In this document: positions 51,983 to 57,443 of the stretch, one piece after another | Layout: every line of letters starts with the position of its first letter | How positions within the stretch are numbered: the first letter of the stretch is position 1 | Assembly: GCA_016869375.1 (NCBI GenBank) | Contig: VGEH01000008.1 | Span: forward strand, 1-57,443 | Source of the DNA: Alphaproteobacteria bacterium | GTDB lineage: Bacteria; Pseudomonadota; Alphaproteobacteria; SHVZ01 | DNA: 57,443 bases | Reading direction: 5' to 3' | Notes under the pieces: generated by a model | Database searches by the model: none | What the model was told of the DNA's origin: nothing | Seen by the model: only the letters and a program-made list of their open reading frames with translations | Position numbers and translations under genes: made by a program

Positions 51983-52111
51983 GGCTGCTCTCTCCCCGGT
52001 CATCTCGACCGTGCTGGCGTATCTGGGGTTCCGGCGGTCACGGACGAATGTTAAGTTTTCTAAGCTCGCTCCACATGCAGTTTGCACGATCTCGAAGATG
52101 TTTCCCCGTCC
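51983..52111. promoter_or_regulatory. Divergent intergenic region SDR / glycosyltransferase
   Basis: 129 bp without a gene. An AT-rich patch around 52050-52066 (TGTTAAGTTTTCTAAG) is the likely promoter area for both directions; no exact -35/-10 pair is assigned. Confidence 0.35.
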
Positions 52112-52993
52112 ATGCCCAGGAAGCTGATCGTCACTATCGCCGATGGCGATGAGTACCGCTTCCTCTTCGAGACCTTCGCGTTGCCGACCTGGAGGGCCTA
52201 CGCGGACCGGATCGGCGCCGACATCCGGGTCGCGACCAGCGCCGAGCTCGGCCGCACCACCGACAGCCGTATCGGCATTCCCTGGTACAAGCTCCTGGCG
52301 CTCTCGGACGATGCCTCGCTCGCCTACGATCTCGTCTGCTGGATCGATGCGGATGTCCTGATCAACCATCATAGCGCGCCCGACATCTTCGATTACGCGG
52401 TTCCGGGCCGGGTCGGCGTCGTCAACCTGACCCATCACTTTCGCGGCAGCGAGTACGACTTTGAGCGCCGGACGCGATACCTCCAGCTCAACAAATACTT
52501 TTCCTCCGCACCGCCTGAGCTGCGCCAGCAGGTGAGGGACGGCCAGCTTGCCTACGACCTGACGAGGGAGTCTTTCGACGCGGCCATCGGTCCTGGCAAC
52601 CGCGAGATCTACAACACGGGTGTCATCCTCTGCGAACCTGGCCCCAACCGCGCACTCTTCCGGGAGGTGTTCCACCTGGCCGAGACGGTGCCGGCTACGC
52701 GGTCCTACGAGCAGCCGGCGCTCAACGAGGCGCTGCTTTCGGCTGGCGTCGACGCAATCCTTCCACCTCGATTCAACCTCATTCTGGCCTGGGAGCTGAG
52801 CGCACGCTGTCCCTTCGTCTTCGCACCCGGATTTGCGGACTTCCCGAAGAGGGAGGCGCTGTTGGGTTACTTTGCATCGTCGATCTTTTTCGACTCCTAC
52901 TTCCTTCATTTCGCCGAGGGTTACTTCCAGGCCGTCCGGCTCGTCGACACCGCGAGCCGCACCCTCGTTCAGCACCTCGAACGGTTGCGCTGA
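52112..52993 (+). CDS. Putative GT-A-fold glycosyltransferase
   Basis: The product is 293 residues from ATG 52112 (a TTG at 52082 is possible, neither has a clear SD). The central strand YDLVCWIDADVLINHH carries the DxD motif for a metal-bound nucleotide sugar, followed by YNTGVILCEPG, as in family 8/galactosyltransferase-like GT-A enzymes. The N-terminus KLIVTIADGDEYRFL also fits a first Rossmann strand. No membrane segment. It stands alone, with no cell-surface polysaccharide genes around it. Sugar and acceptor unknown. Confidence 0.7.
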   Translation: MPRKLIVTIADGDEYRFLFETFALPTWRAYADRIGADIRVATSAELGRTTDSRIGIPWYKLLALSDDASLAYDLVCWIDADVLINHHSAPDIFDYAVPGRVGVVNLTHHFRGSEYDFERRTRYLQLNKYFSSAPPELRQQVRDGQLAYDLTRESFDAAIGPGNREIYNTGVILCEPGPNRALFREVFHLAETVPATRSYEQPALNEALLSAGVDAILPPRFNLILAWELSARCPFVFAPGFADFPKREALLGYFASSIFFDSYFLHFAEGYFQAVRLVDTASRTLVQHLERLR

Positions 52994-53122
52994 CGCCAGC
53001 AGACCCGTCACTTCCCGGGAACAGGTGTCGTTCGCGTTGCGACCTTGCCACGCAAGGCCGGGCGCGCCACTCTTGCCTCCGGAATTGCCGCCGCAAGAGC
53101 GGCCCCGAGCCTGGAGGCCACG

Positions 53123-54643
53123 ATGAACTTTACCCGACGTACCATCCTGGCAGCTGGCGGCGCGCTGGCGTTCCTGCCGTCGCCGCTGCGTGCGCAGCCG
53201 GCAGCCGGTATCCTTCGCTGCGGTCTTTCGGCCTGGCCGCCGAACCTGCAGCCTTGGGTCTCGACCGGCGCCTCGGCCGGCACGGTCAAGATGCTCACCT
53301 ACGGCCGCTTGGTCGGCTACGACAGGAAGGGCGAGCTCATCGGCGAGATCGCCGAGTCATTCGCCCGCGATCCGGCCGACGGCGCCTGGGTATTCAAGCT
53401 CAAGCGGAACGCCTTCTTCCACAATGGCGATCCGGTCACCTCCGAAGACATCAAGTGGATGATCGAGCAGATCGCCGGCGAAAAGTCGACCGCGTATATG
53501 CGCGCGCAGTTCCAGCTGGTCGCCAAGATCGAGACGCCGGACCCGCATACGGTCCGCCTGATCACCAAGGCGCCGGTGGCGACGCTGCCGCACTGGTTCG
53601 GCAACTACAACATGGGTGTGATCTCGCGGAAGTCCGAGGCCAACGCTCCGATCGGCGCCGGACCGTTCAAGCTCGCCGGTCAGGAACGCGGCACCTCGCT
53701 CGACCTCGTCGCCTTCGAAAAATACCACAAGCCCGGCTTCCCGAAGCTCAAGGGCATCAAGTTCGTCGTCTATGCCGACGAGAACCTCCGCTTCGCCGCG
53801 CTTCAGTCCGGCGATATGGACATGATCGAGTACGTGCCCTGGCAGTCGATGGAGACGACCGAGAAGGATCCGCGCCTCAAGCTCGATGCCGAGGACGGGC
53901 CGTTCATGGACGTGCTGTTCAACGCCACGCAGGGACCGTTCGCGGACCCGCGTGTCCGGCGGGCCGTCGCGCATGCCGTCCGCCGCGAGGATATCGTCAA
54001 GGTCGCCTTCTTCGGCCGCGGCCGTCCGCTCGAAGGCGTGCCGATCGTCGAAGGAACGCCCTGGTACGACAAGGATCTGGCCAAGGGCTGGAACTACGAT
54101 CCGGAGCGCGCCAAGGCGCTCCTGTCCCAGGCCAACTACGCCAAGGGTTTCTCCTGCAAGATGCTGGCGACCGCCCAGTTCGGCATGCACAAGGACACCG
54201 CCGAAGTCGTGCAGCAGCACCTGGCGCAGATCGGCATCCAGTGCGAGCTTCAGCTGCCCGACTGGTCGACCCGCGTCGCCATGGGCTCGCGCGGCCAGTA
54301 CGAGATCTCGATCCACGGCGTCTCCGGAGACAACAACGATCCCGATGGCTTGAGCGTCGTCATGGATACGTCTCTGTCGCCGACCTACAGCCGCTCCTTC
54401 GGTCTCAAGGCGCCGCGCACCTCGGAGGCCTTCGCCAAGGGCCGTGCCGAGTTCGATCACGCCAAGCGCGTCGAAATCTACAAGGAGATGCAGCGCGCCG
54501 CCCTCGAGGAGGTGCCGATCATCGGGCTCGCCTGGCGCAGCCAGGGCTACGGCATGGACAAGCGCGTTCAGGGCTTCAAGACCTTGCCTGGCGCCCTGAC
54601 CACAGCTTCGGGCGCTCTGCTCGACGAGGTGTCGTTCGGCTGA
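53123..54643 (+). CDS. ABC transporter substrate-binding protein, dipeptide/oligopeptide family (SBP_bac_5)
   Basis: The product is 506 residues from ATG 53123 with TGGAGG upstream. The signal peptide has a twin-arginine look (TRRTILAAGG, cut after LRAQ near residue 25), so Tat export is possible. The mature part has the SBP family 5 features: WVFKLKRNAFFHNGDPVTSEDIKW region (about 95-120), IGAGPFKLAGQE, VRRAVAHAVRREDIV. It binds a peptide-like ligand in the periplasm. The dppB-like permease starts inside its stop region (TGATG), so the three genes form one operon. Confidence 0.93.
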   Translation: MNFTRRTILAAGGALAFLPSPLRAQPAAGILRCGLSAWPPNLQPWVSTGASAGTVKMLTYGRLVGYDRKGELIGEIAESFARDPADGAWVFKLKRNAFFHNGDPVTSEDIKWMIEQIAGEKSTAYMRAQFQLVAKIETPDPHTVRLITKAPVATLPHWFGNYNMGVISRKSEANAPIGAGPFKLAGQERGTSLDLVAFEKYHKPGFPKLKGIKFVVYADENLRFAALQSGDMDMIEYVPWQSMETTEKDPRLKLDAEDGPFMDVLFNATQGPFADPRVRRAVAHAVRREDIVKVAFFGRGRPLEGVPIVEGTPWYDKDLAKGWNYDPERAKALLSQANYAKGFSCKMLATAQFGMHKDTAEVVQQHLAQIGIQCELQLPDWSTRVAMGSRGQYEISIHGVSGDNNDPDGLSVVMDTSLSPTYSRSFGLKAPRTSEAFAKGRAEFDHAKRVEIYKEMQRAALEEVPIIGLAWRSQGYGMDKRVQGFKTLPGALTTASGALLDEVSFG

Positions 54644-55593
54644 TGCGCTGGTTCCTGCGCCGCATCGCCACCTGCCTGGTGCTGGCCTGGGCCGTTTCGC
54701 TGGTCGTGTTCATGACGCTGCATGTCGTGCCGGGCGATCCGGCCGAGCTGCTGCTGTCGACCGGCGGAATCGCGGCCGATCCGGTCGCGGTGAAGGAGCT
54801 GCGCATCAGGCTCGGCCTCGAACGGCCTCTGCTCGACCAGTACATGACGTTCTTGAGCGGCGTCATGCGCGGCGACCTGGGGGCCTCGCTCGTTGACGAT
54901 TACCCCGTCACCAAGGAGATCGCTCTCCGGTTGCCGCGTACGCTGGAGCTGATCCTCGCCGGCACCTTGATCGCGGTCATCCTCGGGATTCCGGCCGGCA
55001 CCTACGCCGCGCTTCACCGGGGCGGTCTCTTCGACCGCATCGTCTCGGGCGCGGCGGCGCTTCTCCTTGCTATACCGGTCTTCGTCGTCGGCACGCTCCT
55101 CGTGCTGCTGCTGGCCCAGACCCTGAAGCTGATGCCGGCCGGCGGCTATGTGCCGCTGGCGCAGGATCCGGCGAAGCACTTCACGCTGCTGGCTCTGCCG
55201 GCGATCGCCATCGCCAAGAGCCTCGCCGCCGTGGTGTTCCGGATGACGCGCGCCTCGGTGCTGGATGCCCTGTCGCGCGACTTCGTGCGCACGGCGAGGG
55301 CCAAGGGCCTCAAGCCGGCGCGCGTGCTGATGCGTCACGTCGTCCGCAACGCGCTGACGCCGGTCCTGACCGTGCTTGGCCTGCATATGGGCACGCTTCT
55401 CGGCGGTACCGTGCTGGTCGAATACGTGTTCAACTGGCCGGGGTTGTCGACGCCGCTGCTCCGCGCCGTCGAGGCGCGCGACTATCCGATGGTGGTCGGC
55501 ATCGTGCTTACGATCTCCGGCCTCTTCCTCCTGATCAACCTGATCATGGACCTTCTCTACGCCGCGCTCGATCCCAGGACGCGGGCCGCTTGA
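54643..55593 (+). CDS. ABC transporter permease, DppB family
   Basis: The product is 316 residues overlapping the binding-protein stop by 1 nt. Six membrane helices; the N-terminal helix MRWFLRRIATCLVLAWAV and the sequence PGDPAELLLSTGG are typical of DppB. The EAA loop facing the ATPase is RTARAKGLKPARVLMRHVVR near residue 220. It ends in DLLYAALDPRTRAA. Together with the fused permease-ATPase next door it forms the membrane channel of a dipeptide-type importer. Confidence 0.93.
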   Translation: MRWFLRRIATCLVLAWAVSLVVFMTLHVVPGDPAELLLSTGGIAADPVAVKELRIRLGLERPLLDQYMTFLSGVMRGDLGASLVDDYPVTKEIALRLPRTLELILAGTLIAVILGIPAGTYAALHRGGLFDRIVSGAAALLLAIPVFVVGTLLVLLLAQTLKLMPAGGYVPLAQDPAKHFTLLALPAIAIAKSLAAVVFRMTRASVLDALSRDFVRTARAKGLKPARVLMRHVVRNALTPVLTVLGLHMGTLLGGTVLVEYVFNWPGLSTPLLRAVEARDYPMVVGIVLTISGLFLLINLIMDLLYAALDPRTRAA

Positions 55594-57437
55594 AGCGGCT
55601 CTGGATCCCGGGGGCGTTCGTCGCCGCGATCATCCTGGTCGCGCTGCTGGCGCCGCTCCTAGACCTGCCCAATCCGATCCGACAGGACGTTGCGCGGCGG
55701 CTCTCAGGCCCGATCCCGGGATCTCCGCTCGGCCGCGACGAGTTCGGACGCGACGTGCTCTCCCGCCTGATCTGGGGCGCCCGTACCAGCCTTGGCGTCG
55801 CCTTCGCGTCCGCCCTCATCGCCGGCATCATCGGCACGATGATCGGCCTGATCGGCGGCTGGTTTCGCGGCATCGGCGAACTCCTGACCGTGCGTCTGGT
55901 CGATGTCATCCTGTGCTTCCCGCCGATCCTGCTGGCGCTCCTGGTGGTGACGCTCCTCGGCCCCGGGGCGCCGACGCTGATCCTGGTTCTCTCCATTCTC
56001 TATGTGCCGGGCTTCGCCCGTGTCGCCTATGCCGAAGTGCTCTCGGCGCGCAGCAACGATTATGTGGAAGCCGTCCGCGCGCTCGGTGCTTCCACCGGCC
56101 GCATTCTTCTGCGCACGGTGCTGCCCAACATCGCCGGGCCGGTGCTGGTCCAGTTCTCGCTCGCGGTCGCCGCCGCCGTCGTCGTCGAGAGCGGTCTTTC
56201 CTTCCTCGGCCTCGGCGTCGTGCCGCCGGCGCCTTCCTGGGGCCTAATGATCCGCGGCGCTCGCGCGACCATGGAGCAGGCGCCGCTGATGCTGCTGTGG
56301 CCCTGCGCCGCGCTGACCCTGACCATACTTGCGATGAACCTGCTGTGCGACGCGCTCCGCGATGCGGTCGATCCTCGAACGCCCGGGCAGCGCCTCAGGC
56401 TTCGCCTGGTCGACCGTCTGCTGCCCGGTCTCCTGCCGCCGCCGGCGCCGCGGCCCGAGACCGTTCTCGACGTCCGCGGCCTGACGGTCGCGATCGAGAC
56501 GCCCTTGGGCACCATCCGTCCGGTCGACGACGTGTCGCTGACCGTGAAGGCTGGCGAGACGGTGGCGCTCGTCGGAGAGAGCGGCTCCGGCAAGTCGCTG
56601 ACCGCGACCTCGGTCATCGGCCTCCTGCCGCCGGCGGCGAGGCCGATCGCGGGCGCCGCGTGGTTCGGCGAGCGCGATCTGCTTCGTCTCTCGGAGCCGG
56701 AGCTCCGGCGCCTGCGCGGCGGCGCAATCGCCATGATCTTCCAGGATCCGATGAGCAGCCTGAACCCGGTGCATCGCGCTGGCGATCAGGTGGCCGAGGC
56801 GATCCGCGCGCATCAGCCGGTGAGCGTCGCTGAAGCGCAGGTCCGTGCGCTCGAGCTGTTCCGCCGCGTCGGCATCGCCGATCCCGAGCGGCGGCTCCGA
56901 GCCTATCCGCACGAGCTTTCCGGCGGCATGCGCCAGCGCGTCATGATCGCGATGGCGCTGGCGAACCGCCCGGCCCTCCTGATCGCCGATGAGCCGACGA
57001 CTGCGCTCGACGTCACTGTGCAGGCGCAGATCCTCGACCTCCTGGCCGAGCTCAAGCGCGAGACCGGCACGGCGCTGATCTTCATCACCCACAGCCTCGC
57101 GGTCGTCGCCGAGATCGCCGACCGAGTCACCGTCATGTATGCGGGCCAGGTGGTGGAGGAGGGGCCGGTCGCGCGAGTCTTCGGCAAGCCGCTGCATCCC
57201 TACACGCGGGCGCTGCTCGCGGCCGTGCACGAAGCCGACACGGCGCCGGTCGGCATTCCCGGCGTCGTGCCGCAGCCCCATGCGTTTCCGTCCGGCTGCC
57301 GTTTCGCGCCGCGCTGCCCACATGCCTTGCCCGCCTGCACTGCCGCACCGCCGCATCTGGACGAGGCATCGGAGGATCATCGCGTCCGCTGCATCCGGTG
57401 GAGCGAGCTGGCCGGCGAGCGAGAGGCTGCGGCATGA
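55590..57437 (+). CDS. Fused ABC transporter permease (DppC) and ATPase (DppD)
   Basis: The product is 615 residues from a TTG that overlaps the dppB stop (TTGA). Residues 1-262 are a DppC-type permease with GRDEFGRDVLSRLIWGAR and the EAA loop EAVRALGASTGRILLRTVL (160-178). A Pro/Arg/Leu-rich linker (263-292) leads to a DppD ATPase: Walker A GESGSGKS (329-336), signature LSGGM (443-447), Walker B LLIADEP (463-469), H-loop ITHSL, and the C-terminal oligopeptide-ATPase cysteine motif GCRFAPRCPHALPAC. Usually these are two proteins; no frameshift is needed for the fusion. Another ATPase gene starts at 57434. Confidence 0.93.
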   Translation: MKRLWIPGAFVAAIILVALLAPLLDLPNPIRQDVARRLSGPIPGSPLGRDEFGRDVLSRLIWGARTSLGVAFASALIAGIIGTMIGLIGGWFRGIGELLTVRLVDVILCFPPILLALLVVTLLGPGAPTLILVLSILYVPGFARVAYAEVLSARSNDYVEAVRALGASTGRILLRTVLPNIAGPVLVQFSLAVAAAVVVESGLSFLGLGVVPPAPSWGLMIRGARATMEQAPLMLLWPCAALTLTILAMNLLCDALRDAVDPRTPGQRLRLRLVDRLLPGLLPPPAPRPETVLDVRGLTVAIETPLGTIRPVDDVSLTVKAGETVALVGESGSGKSLTATSVIGLLPPAARPIAGAAWFGERDLLRLSEPELRRLRGGAIAMIFQDPMSSLNPVHRAGDQVAEAIRAHQPVSVAEAQVRALELFRRVGIADPERRLRAYPHELSGGMRQRVMIAMALANRPALLIADEPTTALDVTVQAQILDLLAELKRETGTALIFITHSLAVVAEIADRVTVMYAGQVVEEGPVARVFGKPLHPYTRALLAAVHEADTAPVGIPGVVPQPHAFPSGCRFAPRCPHALPACTAAPPHLDEASEDHRVRCIRWSELAGEREAAA

Positions 57438-57443
57438 TCGCGC
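57434..57443 (+). CDS. Start of the next gene, probably the second ABC ATPase (DppF-like), cut by window edge
   Basis: ATG at 57434 overlaps the preceding TGA (ATGA), the coupling used throughout this operon. Only three codons are visible, so the identity is inferred from operon logic: dipeptide transporters need a second ATPase. Confidence 0.4.

Noticed and set aside
53018..53038. GGAAC...CGTT resembling a sigma-EcfG promoter upstream of the ABC operon
   Set aside because: The spacing is 12 nt, not the 16-17 nt required for EcfG promoters.
53254..54642. Long N-terminal extension of the DppB-like permease
   Set aside because: The extra sequence is an out-of-frame reading of the binding-protein gene; the permease begins at ATG 54643 with a typical DppB first helix.
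1..57443. CRISPR array, prophage or toxin-antitoxin pair
   Set aside because: No regularly spaced direct repeats, no cas genes, no phage structural genes and no typical small TA gene pair were found.

Overview
The window is GC-rich, gene-dense DNA from a heterotrophic alphaproteobacterium. This rests on small families typical of that class (a DUF4170 protein, a DUF1491 protein, a TIGR02444 protein, a plant-type GshA) and on the conserved ubiA / rsmE / gshA neighbourhood. It is probably from the Rhodospirillales/Hyphomicrobiales side, but the sequence alone does not fix the genus. It holds about 52 protein genes, one tRNA-Phe, no rRNA and no CRISPR. The only mobile DNA is the 3' end of an IS256-type transposase at the left edge. 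GTG and TTG starts are common, and overlapping stop/start codons point to many short operons.

Left part (1-19.7 kb): after the IS remnant comes a small overlapping operon (TIGR02444 protein, GNAT, metallophosphatase). Next is an oxalate/formate catabolic island. On the minus strand run a GntR-FCD regulator, oxalyl-CoA decarboxylase, formyl-CoA transferase with a histone-H1-like Lys/Ala/Pro tail, a stand-alone ALDH1L1-type formyl-THF domain, formate-THF ligase, an HMG-CoA-lyase-like protein, a second CaiB/BaiF CoA-transferase and a GNAT. Divergently, on the plus strand, run a tripartite tricarboxylate transporter in the order permease - binding protein - small subunit, then a two-subunit NAD-dependent formate dehydrogenase whose beta chain is a NuoE-NuoF fusion. 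Together they would import oxalate, activate and decarboxylate it, and send the C1 unit either to NADH + CO2 or to tetrahydrofolate. The divergent intergenic region carries a GntR/FCD-type operator candidate.

Middle part (19.7-39.5 kb): an MFS exporter-like gene coupled to a cytoplasmic penicillin-acylase-family Ntn hydrolase; a D-threonine-aldolase-type enzyme facing an MFS / ThDP decarboxylase pair; a GNAT; TerC with a universal stress protein; a degenerate class III nucleotidyl-cyclase-like protein paired with a long pentapeptide-repeat protein; an SDR; a minus-strand acyl-CoA ligase / 3-hydroxyacyl-CoA dehydrogenase / formamidase / ABC binding protein cluster; and an M20 peptidase with a DUF1491 gene.

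Right part (39.5-57.4 kb): PmbA, a small membrane protein and UbiD; DUF4170, a SAM methyltransferase and UbiA; a secreted trypsin-fold protein that has lost its catalytic His and Ser and carries BACON and GWWW repeats; then a likely six-gene operon rsmE - gshA - nu-class GST - nitrile hydratase with its beta subunit split in two, as in thiocyanate hydrolase. After tRNA-Phe (with a clear sigma70 promoter) come an SDR, an isolated GT-A-like glycosyltransferase, and a dipeptide-type ABC transporter with fused permease-ATPase that runs off the right edge.

Most interesting: the oxalate island with its probable TTT-type oxalate importer, its H1-tailed Frc and its free-standing formyl-THF domain; the split nitrile hydratase/thiocyanate-hydrolase-like genes embedded in a glutathione operon; and the pseudoprotease.
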